Source: an uncultured Dehalococcoidia bacterium (GTDB taxonomy: Bacteria; Chloroflexota; Dehalococcoidia; Lucifugimonadales; UBA3495). From it: DNA of 64,000 bases. Numbering within the stretch: the stretch's first letter is position 1; each line of letters opens with the position of its first letter. Under the pieces are notes generated by a model, which did not search any database, was not told the origin of the DNA, and saw only the letters and a program-made list of their open reading frames with translations. The DNA lies in assembly GCA_958296445.1 (NCBI GenBank), contig OY282565.1, forward strand, positions 3,805,570 through 3,869,569, in the 5' to 3' direction. Positions 8,069 through 15,007 of this stretch are shown piece after piece. Made by a program: the position numbers and the translations under genes.

Positions 8069-8509
8069 CTAGAACAGCTCAACGAACTCCAGCCAATTGC
8101 CGTCCGGATCCTGCGCGTAACAGGCTTTGCGGGCCAGCTCGCCATCCTCGCCGAACATCGCCGCCGGCGGATTGTTGTAGCTCAGACCGCGCTCGCAAGT
8201 TTCGGCATAGAAGCGGTCTATATCCTCCACAAAGAACGCCAAATGCGCCGCGCCCAAGTCATTGCGGGCCACGCCGCCCTTGCCGCTGGCCGGTGACAAA
8301 TACTGAATCAGCTCCAGTTGATGCCCCTCGCCCATATCCACAAAGCCCCCCTTGATGTGGGCGCCCGGAAAAGCCAGCACCTGCTCCACAAACTCCCCCT
8401 GCCGCTCAGTGCGCCCGGCAACGCGCATCCCCAGGATCTCGGAGTAGAAGCGCACCGATTCCTCAATGTCCCGAACCACAAATCCAGTGTGGAAAAAGGA
8501 TTTCAGCAT
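8069..8509 (-). CDS. VOC (glyoxalase/epimerase) superfamily protein
   Basis: 146 residues forming two beta-alpha-beta-beta-beta modules. The first, MLKSFFHTGFVVRDIEESVR, carries a candidate metal His and ends at HQLELIQYL with a Glu. The second, LGAAHLAFFVEDIDRFY, carries His and ends with NWLEFVELF (Glu). These four residues match the metal site of glyoxalase I and methylmalonyl-CoA epimerase-type enzymes. The substrate is unknown. It sits between trpE and trpG in the same direction; nothing suggests a role in tryptophan synthesis. Confidence 0.8.
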   Translation of the reverse strand: MLKSFFHTGFVVRDIEESVRFYSEILGMRVAGRTERQGEFVEQVLAFPGAHIKGGFVDMGEGHQLELIQYLSPASGKGGVARNDLGAAHLAFFVEDIDRFYAETCERGLSYNNPPAAMFGEDGELARKACYAQDPDGNWLEFVELF

Positions 8510-8567
8510 TTTCGACCTCCAAATTTCAGGTTATGGAATGACGGGATGATAACCTAATGACAGGGTA

Positions 8568-10043
8568 TCAGAATCCCGCTTCGGCCACGTCTATGGCCCG
8601 CATCAGCGCCCCCGACTTGTGCCGCGTTTCCATATACTCGTCCTCGGCCACGCTATCCGCCACTATCCCGCCACCGGCCTGCACATACATCACGCCGTCC
8701 CCGTCCCCCAGCGGCTTGTAGATGCCCGTCCGCAGCACCAGCGCGGTGTCCATATTGCCCGAAAACCCGAAATAGCCCACCGCGCCGCCGTAAGGGCCGC
8801 GCTTTTCGCCCTCGATTTCCGCGATTATCTCCATAGCCCGAATCTTGGGAGCCCCGGAAACCGTGCCAGCCGGAAAGCAGGAGCGCAGGGCGTCATAAGG
8901 CGTCAAGTCCCGCCGCAGCCGCCCCTCCACGTGGGAAACCAAGTGCATCACGTGGGAAAACCGCTCCACTTCCATCATACGAGTGACTTCCACCGTGCCG
9001 GGATCGCTCACCCGTCCAATATCATTGCGCCCCAGATCCAGCAACATAACGTGTTCGGCCCGCTGCTTTTCGCTGTTCTTCAGCTCCGATTCGTTGGCGG
9101 CGTCCTCGCCCGGCGTGCGGCCCCGGGGCCGGGTGCCGGCGATGGGATGCGTGGCCGCTATGCCGTCCTCCACCTTTACCACCGTTTCGATGGCCGCCCC
9201 GACAATCTGAAACCCGTCCAGATTCAGATAGTACATATACGGCGACGGGTTGACGCTACGCAGGGCGCGGTAAATCTGAAAGGGATGGGCGCTAGTGCGC
9301 CGGGAAAACCGCTGCGAGTTCACTACCTGAATGATGTCGCCCGCATTGACGTACTCAACGCACTTTTCGATGGCCTCGGCGTAGCCGTCGGGGGTGTAGT
9401 TGGATTCTACCGGCGAGCCGCCGTTCTTCCCGAAGCCGTCGCCCTTCAACTCAGGCGGCAGGACAAGAGGTTGTCCCAGCCGGGCAACCATATCGTCAAT
9501 GCGGGCGGTGGCCTCGGCGTAGGCTTTCTCCACATCCCCGTAAAGGTAGGCGTGGCTGACCACCTTGATGTCGTGGCGCAGGTGGTCGAAAATCAGGATG
9601 GTCTCCCCGAACATAAACACCGACTCCGGCAGCCCCTGGGGGTCGGCGGGCATTTCCGGCACCCGCGGCTCGAAATAGCGGATGCTGTCATAAGCCAGAT
9701 ACCCCACCGCCCCGCCGTGAAACCCCGGCAGCCCGTCCATCGGAACCAGCTTATACTGCGACATTTCCTCTTCCACCAGCGTCAGCGGGTCAACCTCTCC
9801 CGCAGGCTGGCCCGGGCCAGTGGTAATAACCTTGTAGGGATCCGCGCCGATGAAGCTGTAGCGGCCCATCCGCTCGCCGCCCTCCACGCTCTCCAGCAGA
9901 TAGGAATAGGCGCCGCGGGCCACCTTGAGATAGGCCGAAACCGGCGTCTCCAAATCGGCGTGAATCGAGCGGTACACCGGCGCCAGGTTGCCGCGGCCCT
10001 CCCGCGCCATTGCCTTCACCTGCGACAGGCTAGGGTAATACAT
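8568..10043 (-). CDS. trpE: Anthranilate synthase component I
   Basis: Makes anthranilate from chorismate. The 491-residue protein from ATG 10043 (MYYPSLSQVKAMAREGRGN) is preceded by GGAG and lies 15 bases after the terminator of the T-box leader, which fixes the start. LLES near the N-terminus is the feedback tryptophan-binding motif. The chorismate-binding domain shows GDIIQVVNSQRFSR, PIAGTRPRGRT, LLDLGRNDIGRVS, FPAGTVSGAPK and GPYGGAVGYFGFSG. It is the first gene of the operon, so its transcription should depend on uncharged tRNA-Trp. Confidence 0.96.
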   Translation of the reverse strand: MYYPSLSQVKAMAREGRGNLAPVYRSIHADLETPVSAYLKVARGAYSYLLESVEGGERMGRYSFIGADPYKVITTGPGQPAGEVDPLTLVEEEMSQYKLVPMDGLPGFHGGAVGYLAYDSIRYFEPRVPEMPADPQGLPESVFMFGETILIFDHLRHDIKVVSHAYLYGDVEKAYAEATARIDDMVARLGQPLVLPPELKGDGFGKNGGSPVESNYTPDGYAEAIEKCVEYVNAGDIIQVVNSQRFSRRTSAHPFQIYRALRSVNPSPYMYYLNLDGFQIVGAAIETVVKVEDGIAATHPIAGTRPRGRTPGEDAANESELKNSEKQRAEHVMLLDLGRNDIGRVSDPGTVEVTRMMEVERFSHVMHLVSHVEGRLRRDLTPYDALRSCFPAGTVSGAPKIRAMEIIAEIEGEKRGPYGGAVGYFGFSGNMDTALVLRTGIYKPLGDGDGVMYVQAGGGIVADSVAEDEYMETRHKSGALMRAIDVAEAGF

Positions 10044-10058
10044 AATCGCGCTCCAAAC

Positions 10059-10088
10059 AAAAAGACCCGTCCTTATAAGGGACGAGTC
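10059..10088 (-). terminator. Intrinsic terminator of the trp T-box leader
   Basis: Minus strand GACTCGTCC-CTTATAA-GGACGGGTC followed by five T. The nine-pair stem contains one G-U pair. The T-box core lies just upstream, so the two structures can compete as expected for transcription attenuation. The trpE start lies 15 bases downstream. Confidence 0.9.
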
Positions 10089-10354
10089 CAGCATCGTGTT
10101 GCCACCCTTTTTCTCCGGCGCAGGCGCAAACGCAGACCGCCATAACCGGAATCTCAACCGGCGTGGGGGCCTACAGTCTAATCAGCCCCGTGCCGCGGGC
10201 CGCTAACGGGGCCCCTCCGTCTCAGCCTAGCCCGCCGCGCCGGACGCGCACGAGTTCAACCTGCGGCTCCAGGGTCCATTCACGCCTCCGCTCTGAGCGC
10301 CGGCTCACACCAAACCCGGCTCGCTTAACCCCGCCGGAAGCCTACTACTCCCCT
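10059..10354 (-). promoter_or_regulatory. Tryptophan T-box leader
   Basis: Upstream of trpE, the minus strand carries the T-box landmarks in order: GGGGAGTAGTAGG at the base of Stem I; GGTTTGGTGTGAGCCGG; GTGAATGGACCCTGGAG, in which TGG (complement of 10276-10278) occupies the specifier position of the GAA-NNN-ACC pattern; CCCCGTTAGCGG; and the T-box proper AGGGTGGCAACACG (complement of 10095-10108). These are followed by a terminator hairpin. T-box leaders bind uncharged tRNA and switch to an antiterminator. UGG is the tryptophan codon, which fits the downstream gene. Confidence 0.88.
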
Positions 10355-10443
10355 TCACAGCCTTTCAACATATTCAATTGTGCGACTACCACCCTACCCC
10401 ACCCGGGCCAACCTGTCAAGGGGTCATCGCCGCCCTTTCCGGT

Positions 10444-10860
10444 TCAGTCATCCCGCAACAGCGCGGTAAAGCCCGCTTGCCGAAAATCCCGGTCGTAGGC
10501 CAAAACGTCCTGAATACCCCGATTATTCATTATCAGAAAGCTGGAGCAATCAACTATACTCCATTGCTTGTCCAATCGTTGCGAGTAGAGCCGGACAGCA
10601 TCCCAAAAAAGTTGACTGGTGAGCGGCACAATTTCCATATTAGGGTTGCTTCGGATATTTTCCAATGCAACAACGCCTTGTCCGCGGTCATATTCCCCAA
10701 GTTTCGACACATGGTTTAGAAACTCGACCAGCACCAGCTCACTGGTAACTATCCGGTAAGAGTCGAGTAATTGAGTGACAAGTCTAGCTTTTTGATGCAA
10801 TGGATCCATTGCGTATTGCATCGCAACCCAGTACCCGGTATCCGCAAATACCTCCTCCAT
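10444..10860 (-). CDS. PIN-domain toxin-like protein
   Basis: 138 residues with the PIN-domain acidic residues in order: FADTGYWVA (Asp), TSELVLVEFLNH (Glu), WSIVDCSSFLIM (Asp) and VLAYDRDFRQAGF (Asp). Such proteins are VapC-type RNases. The start codon shares one base with the stop of the upstream gene (10860-11450), so the two are translationally coupled. That upstream gene is DUF1828-like rather than a classical VapB, which is unusual. The pair sits just upstream of the trp leader. Confidence 0.8.
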   Translation of the reverse strand: MEEVFADTGYWVAMQYAMDPLHQKARLVTQLLDSYRIVTSELVLVEFLNHVSKLGEYDRGQGVVALENIRSNPNMEIVPLTSQLFWDAVRLYSQRLDKQWSIVDCSSFLIMNNRGIQDVLAYDRDFRQAGFTALLRDD

Positions 10861-11450
10861 TACTCTTCTTTCGGAAAGTCGTAAAGGTAATGTTTATAAT
10901 TTTTGGCGAAGTCGTGAGGCGGTGGAACATATCCTTCCGGTTCCGGGTTTTCTCTGCGGATTCTGTCGAACATTTCGTTAAGCGATTCGCCTGCCGCGCG
11001 GCCCAACTTTCCATCCAATTCAACGCCTTCCGGCGCGTTCCCATCTACGTCTTCCGCCAAGCCGGAAGCGAACAGGCCGGACACCGCCAAACTCGCCGAT
11101 ATGACGCTCTGAAGATAGTTAATTCCGCCTGCGTTGTCAAATACAAGCGTATAATCATCATAAGACAGCTCCGCGCAAAAGAGACGGGCGACGCGATGAA
11201 TCCGGTCCAAGTTCTGCCCACTCAACTTCAGCCCCTGTTTCTGAAGCCCGGCAAGGGTTTTCCCTGCGTCGGTAAAACGCATTTTACCGTTATCAAGAAA
11301 CCGCACTTCTATTTCGATTATCTCATTGTCCGCCCGGAAAAAAGGAGTCTCAATGATACAAACGTCCCCACATTCCTTGACCCTGAAACCGTATGCTTGC
11401 CATCCGATAAACTGGCTGATAATTCTCCAAGCCTGATTAGTCCCGGTCAT
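10860..11450 (-). CDS. DUF1828-like protein, probable partner of the PIN toxin
   Basis: 196 residues. The N-terminal half, with IEIEVRFLDNGKMRFTDAGK and LAGLQKQGLKL, resembles DUF1828 (strand, then T-D-x-G-x-T, then helix). The C-terminal half is charged and ends HYLYDFPKEE. Its gene overlaps the PIN gene by one base (TAATG), the usual sign of an antitoxin-toxin pair. Family assignment rests on motif resemblance only; the antitoxin role is inferred from context. Confidence 0.5.
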   Translation of the reverse strand: MTGTNQAWRIISQFIGWQAYGFRVKECGDVCIIETPFFRADNEIIEIEVRFLDNGKMRFTDAGKTLAGLQKQGLKLSGQNLDRIHRVARLFCAELSYDDYTLVFDNAGGINYLQSVISASLAVSGLFASGLAEDVDGNAPEGVELDGKLGRAAGESLNEMFDRIRRENPEPEGYVPPPHDFAKNYKHYLYDFPKEE

Positions 11451-11490
11451 CGCCTAATCTCCTTATCCTACATATACCACACCACCCCCC

Positions 11491-11922
11491 TCACACCGTC
11501 GGCTCCCCCAACCCGCCGCACCCCGCGGGCGCCGCCTCGCCCTCCCCCGGCCAAGGCGGGGTAGTATGGCAGAGAAATCGCAAAGCCGCGCCAGGGGCCG
11601 CGGCGAACTGAAACCGCCACCCGACAGGAATAACCAACACATCCCCCGGCGCCACCGCCTGCGGCAACACGGACGCCCCAGCAACCCCCGGCGGACACCG
11701 CCACACCCAACCCCCGCCCTCCAGAATGTACCAGATTTCCTCCACAGTGCGATGATACACCGGACGCGAAACCTCCCCCGCCGCCAGCGTCACCTCCACC
11801 ATACTACTAAACCTAGCCCCCTGCCCCAGACCAACCAACAGACGAATCTCCGAACCGTCCGGCGCAATCACATCGGCCACCCCGCCCCGCCGCGACAACC
11901 GAGGCGGCATCTCAAACCCCAT
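11491..11922 (-). CDS. Cupin-domain protein
   Basis: A small single-cupin protein. The start at 11922 (MGFEMPPRLSRRGG) is preceded by AAGGAG; an in-frame ATG nine codons upstream lacks a site. The barrel strands are visible: SRPVYHRTVEEIWYILEGGG (cupin motif 1 with His and Glu), then APGDVLVIPVGWRFQF and LRFLCHTTPPWPGEGEA (motif 2 and C-terminus). Metal ligands appear at least partly conserved. The substrate is unknown, and it is not obviously linked to its neighbours. Confidence 0.8.
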   Translation of the reverse strand: MGFEMPPRLSRRGGVADVIAPDGSEIRLLVGLGQGARFSSMVEVTLAAGEVSRPVYHRTVEEIWYILEGGGWVWRCPPGVAGASVLPQAVAPGDVLVIPVGWRFQFAAAPGAALRFLCHTTPPWPGEGEAAPAGCGGLGEPTV

Positions 11923-11941
11923 CAACAGACTCCTTAGAGAA

Positions 11942-12113
11942 AATTGCAAAACTACTTTCCGCTACTTGTCATTCTGAGCAACCTGCCCGCCATTCCGAGC
12001 AAGGATCTGCCATTCTGAGCAAAGATCTGTCATTCTGAGCAAAGCGAAGAATCCCACCTTGGGCAGTGAGACCCTTCCCTTAGCTCAAAGCAACAAACGG
12101 GAATTTCGCAATT
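11942..12113. repeat. Interspersed inverted-repeat element (AATTGCGAAATT family)
   Basis: Left terminus AATTGCAAAACTACTTTCCG and right terminus GGGAATTTCGCAATT (ending at 12113) bracket four CATTCTGAGCAA-type units and the GCGAAGAATCCCACCTTGGG core. It occupies the gap between the cupin gene and the enoyl-CoA hydratase gene. The number of internal units differs from the copy at 2649-2809. Confidence 0.7.
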
Positions 12114-12144
12114 CTCTCTTTATTAACGCAACAGCACCAGGCAG

Positions 12145-12918
12145 TTAAGACTCCGCAGGCTTCCGCCCCTTGCGGTCAAGAAAATCACGGAACCCCTCCT
12201 CCACAGTCAAACCCCGGAAGCGGCCTTGACGCGCCTCGATTTCGTTCCTGAACTGTTCCTGCAACGGCAGCCCCGTATGCTCAATCAGCAACTGCTTGAT
12301 ATTGTTCACTCCATCGGGCCGGTTCTTGGCGATTCCGGCGGCCACCTCAATAGTCTTGTCCATCAGTTGCTCCGACGGCACCAAATGGTTAATCAGGCCG
12401 ATATGATACGCTTCGTCGGCGAACACCTCCCGCCCGCTGTACAGCAGCTCCTTCGCCTTGCCCCAACCCACCAAAGTAGGCAGACTCCAAGTGGCGTTAA
12501 GCTGCCCGTAATTGACCGCCAAAAACCGGAAACTGCTCTTTTCGCAGCCGATAAGAAAATCCAGGCTGGTAGCCATAACCGTCCCGCCGCCATAGCAAAG
12601 ACCGTTAATCGCCCCGATAAGCGGCTTGCTGCAAGTAGCCATGTGCCAAGTATACCCGGCCCGCTCTGCCGCCGCCGCGTCCCGCTGCTCCTCATTAAGC
12701 TCCCGGTTCTCGTGGATGTCCGCCCCCGCGGAAAAAGCCCGCTCACCCGCCCCGGTGATAACCACCGCGCCAATGCCATCATCGGCTTCCGCTTCGGCCA
12801 AAAACTGGTCCACCTCCCGCACCAGCTTAAGGCTGAGGGCATTCAGCACCTCAGGCCGGTTCAGAGTAACGATAGCCACCCGGTCCACCTGCTCAGTGGA
12901 GATAACCTCAAAAGCCAT
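12145..12918 (-). CDS. Enoyl-CoA hydratase/isomerase family protein
   Basis: Crotonase-fold protein of 257 residues. The start at 12918 (MAFEVISTEQVDR) follows an AAGGAG-like site; the 17 extra upstream codons are unlikely. Landmarks: VTLNRPEVLNALS, GERAFSAGADI (oxyanion-hole region), GAINGLCYGGGTVMAT (second oxyanion-hole Gly) and the hydrophobic helix DFLIGCEKSSFRFLAVNYG. The catalytic Glu positions of true hydratases are not clearly both present, so an isomerase or hydrolase role is possible. Acts on acyl-CoA thioesters. Confidence 0.85.
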   Translation of the reverse strand: MAFEVISTEQVDRVAIVTLNRPEVLNALSLKLVREVDQFLAEAEADDGIGAVVITGAGERAFSAGADIHENRELNEEQRDAAAAERAGYTWHMATCSKPLIGAINGLCYGGGTVMATSLDFLIGCEKSSFRFLAVNYGQLNATWSLPTLVGWGKAKELLYSGREVFADEAYHIGLINHLVPSEQLMDKTIEVAAGIAKNRPDGVNNIKQLLIEHTGLPLQEQFRNEIEARQGRFRGLTVEEGFRDFLDRKGRKPAES

Positions 12919-12990
12919 ACTCAACAAAACTCCTTCAAGCCGCCCCACCCAACCGGGAGCGCGGCCCATATATTGGAACGGAAAATATAC

Positions 12991-13554
12991 TCAGAAGCGA
13001 AAAGGCGCAATCGTGGGCCATTTACCAATCGCCCGGTCATTGGCCCACTTTCTACATTCTGACACAATCTGACAAACTTCAAATTGGCTGTCGGTATATG
13101 GCATTCTAGCATGATATTCGCGAACTGTATTAGCGACTAGGGAATTGTCCGGGGTATAATATCTGATAGGAAATAGAATCGCAGTCTTGGAACTGATTTC
13201 CGGGACTCCTCTGAAATCTGCGATTTCCGCTATCGTTCCATAGCTGTTAGAAGTATGAAGTATTATTACCAAGTCCACATTCAGGCTACTTAGAAGCCTG
13301 CGTTCTTGGTCCAAAAGTGGTTCACTGGTGGGGTCTGATACTACGTATTCTTCAGGGAAGAATGGACTGTGACCGTCCTTTTCCAATTCTTCACGAATCT
13401 GCTTGCGCTTTCTGCTATCGGCAGTGTCAGAGTTGCCTAGACTCGGCAAGCCCGGGCCCAAAACAGCAACGGATATGCTGGTTTTCTGTGTTGCTGCTAT
13501 TTCTCTGGATTTGCGCACTACCCGGTCTTTGAATGCGTCCGTAGATTCAATCAT
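12991..13554 (-). CDS. Nucleoside deoxyribosyltransferase-like (TIR/SLOG-like fold) protein
   Basis: 187 residues. A first strand SVAVLGPGLP leads into a helix RKRKQIREELEKDGHSPFFP; later come LNVDLVIILHTSNSYGTIAE (strand, then a Ser/Gly loop with a candidate catalytic Glu) and TAILFPIRYY. This Rossmann-like order resembles nucleoside 2-deoxyribosyltransferases and TIR-like NADases used in phage defence and retron modules. The assignment is by fold pattern only. It overlaps the 3' end of the gene at 13551-13889 by four bases (ATGA), so the two form an operon. Confidence 0.45.
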   Translation of the reverse strand: MIESTDAFKDRVVRKSREIAATQKTSISVAVLGPGLPSLGNSDTADSRKRKQIREELEKDGHSPFFPEEYVVSDPTSEPLLDQERRLLSSLNVDLVIILHTSNSYGTIAEIADFRGVPEISSKTAILFPIRYYTPDNSLVANTVREYHARMPYTDSQFEVCQIVSECRKWANDRAIGKWPTIAPFRF

Positions 13555-13889
13555 GCGCCCTCAATGGATTCTATAAATTTTTGGCCTGCTTCGGTGATAT
13601 AGATTACGTTCTCTCCTATTTCGCAGAAATTCGCCGCCGTCAATTTCGCCAGAGGTATGCCATTTTCGCAAGAATCAAAATCCGAGATTTCCACGACGAC
13701 ATCCTGATAAATGTCAACCAGAAGCCTCAACGCAGCCTCGTCATTGAAAACCTCGCTGGCTTTCCGCTGGAAGTGATCATTGGCGTTCTTAAGACTCCGA
13801 CTGATGTTTTCAGGTGAATTTGCGATGTCTCTGAACGAATCTCCAGTACGCCGTTCTTGGGTGTGGTAATTTCGCAAGTTAATTCTCAT
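13551..13889 (-). CDS. Small protein, first gene of a two-gene module
   Basis: 112 residues starting MRINLRNYHTQERRTGDSFR. The C-terminal part (IPLAKLTAANFCEIGENVIY and ITEAGQKFIESIEGA) reads like a small winged-helix: helix, turn, and a beta hairpin with the ITEAGQKF wing seen in transcriptional regulators. The middle is helical. No family is recognised. A strong sigma-70-type promoter lies upstream, and the gene overlaps the deoxyribosyltransferase-like gene, suggesting a regulator or sensor with its effector. Confidence 0.55.
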   Translation of the reverse strand: MRINLRNYHTQERRTGDSFRDIANSPENISRSLKNANDHFQRKASEVFNDEAALRLLVDIYQDVVVEISDFDSCENGIPLAKLTAANFCEIGENVIYITEAGQKFIESIEGA

Positions 13890-13919
13890 AATCCGCCCCC
13901 ATCGCCAGTTTGCGCCCGC

Positions 13920-13948
13920 AGTATCCTGTCAAACCGCAGTGCTGTCAA
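13920..13948 (-). promoter_or_regulatory. Sigma-70-type promoter
   Basis: On the minus strand TTGACA (complement of 13943-13948), a 17-base spacer and GATACT (complement of 13920-13925). It lies about 30 bases before the ATG of the gene at 13551-13889 and is the best-matched promoter seen in this window. Confidence 0.75.
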
Positions 13949-14177
13949 GCCTAATCCCCAGCGGAACCGTCCCCCACCCCTGCTAAGGCAACCCTGCCTG
14001 AGCCACGAAATCCGCCCCATCCAACCGCTCAGCCCGCCCGTCGCCGGACAGTACCCAGGATTTAATCCTACCAAAACAGCGAGTACAATGTACAGCCTGC
14101 TACTTGGCTGGTATTCTTAACATAAGGGGGCATTGGATTTATAATTGGCTGCCAGCCCATTATCAGGAGGTACAGCG

Positions 14178-14462
14178 ATGGCGCGGGCCCGGGTTTACCG
14201 CCATGATGTCCGCTGCCCCGGTTGCGGCTCCAATTGGATGCGCAAGGACGGGTTCTCCGGCAGCCGGCAGGCTTACCGCTGCGGGGACTGCCGCCGCCGC
14301 CACCTGCCCGGCGGGGCTTACCTTCGTCCGGGGCCGGAGGTCAAGGAGCGGGGCATTGATTTGTATTTGGAAGGCAACAGCCTGAGCGCCGTCGGGCGGA
14401 TTTTGGGGTACAGCGCCGCCGCGGTGCAGGGGTGGGTCAAAAAAAGGGGCGGCAAGCCCTGA
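14178..14462 (+). CDS. IS1-family InsA-like zinc-finger protein
   Basis: 94 residues starting MARARVYRHDVRCPGCGSNW. The N-terminal zinc finger has CPGCG and YRCGDC pairs, and a helix-turn-helix follows (LYLEGNSLSAVGRILGYSAA). In IS1 elements InsA binds the ends, and frameshifting makes the InsAB transposase. The gene ends just after a run of seven A (14439-14445) where the ribosome can slip back one base. An upstream in-frame ATG at 14145 is less likely. Confidence 0.88.
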   Translation: MARARVYRHDVRCPGCGSNWMRKDGFSGSRQAYRCGDCRRRHLPGGAYLRPGPEVKERGIDLYLEGNSLSAVGRILGYSAAAVQGWVKKRGGKP

Positions 14463-14941
14463 GCCGGCTGCGGGAGCGGAACCGGCGCCGGAACGAGGGG
14501 GCTGCGGGCCTGCGCCCGGCAGCGGTAGTGTCCTGCGACGAGATGTGGAGCTATGCGGGGGCGCGGCGGGGGAGCAAGCGAAAGGACTGCTGGATTTGGA
14601 CCGCAGTAATCAGCGAGGCCGACGGGCGCCGCTGGGTGGATTTCGAGGTGGGCGGCCGCAGCGAGGCGCCTTTCCTGCGGCTGTACCGGCGGCTGCCGGA
14701 GGCGAAGCTGTACCGCAGCGATGCTTACCCGGTGTACCGCTGGTTTCCGCCTGGGCGTCATGCCGTTGGCAAAGGCGGGGCGGTGAATTGGAACGAAGGG
14801 CTGCATTCGGTGTGGCGGGGTAAGCTGAACCGTCTGGCGCGGCGGACCAAGGGATACACCAAAAGCGCCGCAATGCTGGCGTATTCCCTGGCCCTGGTCT
14901 GCTGGCGGCAATGGCTGAAATCCAATACCCCCGCACGTTAA
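14432..14941 (+). CDS. IS1-family transposase (InsB part, reached by -1 frameshift)
   Basis: The frame is -1 relative to insA and continues as KKGRQALSRLRERN directly from the A run, so the natural product is an InsAB fusion of about 250 residues. DDE residues are visible: VVSCDEMWSYAG (Asp), LYRSDAYPVYRWF (Asp) and NWNEGLHSVWRGKLNRL (Glu). The frame is uninterrupted to TAA at 14939-14941, inside the right inverted repeat. It probably supplies transposase to the two MITEs. Confidence 0.9.
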   Translation: MGQKKGRQALSRLRERNRRRNEGAAGLRPAAVVSCDEMWSYAGARRGSKRKDCWIWTAVISEADGRRWVDFEVGGRSEAPFLRLYRRLPEAKLYRSDAYPVYRWFPPGRHAVGKGGAVNWNEGLHSVWRGKLNRLARRTKGYTKSAAMLAYSLALVCWRQWLKSNTPAR

Positions 14942-15007
14942 GAATACCACTTGGCTAACCGGAACAGCCCTCCCTACCCAATCCCACAAAAGGAGCCCCA
15001 CCCACGA

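Larger units (their letters stand above)
14110..14948 (+). mobile_element. IS1-family insertion sequence, complete
   Basis: An 839-bp element with 12-bp terminal inverted repeats GGTATTCTTAAC/GTTAAGAATACC, flanked by perfect 8-bp target duplications ACTTGGCT (14102-14109 and 14949-14956). It carries insA- and insB-like frames joined by a run of seven A. The transposase stop codon lies inside the right terminal repeat. It inserted 60 bases upstream of the quinone oxidoreductase start. Intact ends and identical duplications indicate a recent insertion. Confidence 0.95.

Noticed and set aside
8619..10145. 508-codon open frame on the plus strand opposite trpE
   Set aside because: Shadow of trpE in GC-rich DNA: His/Arg/Pro-rich translation, no domain, no ribosome-binding site, and trpE itself is unambiguous.
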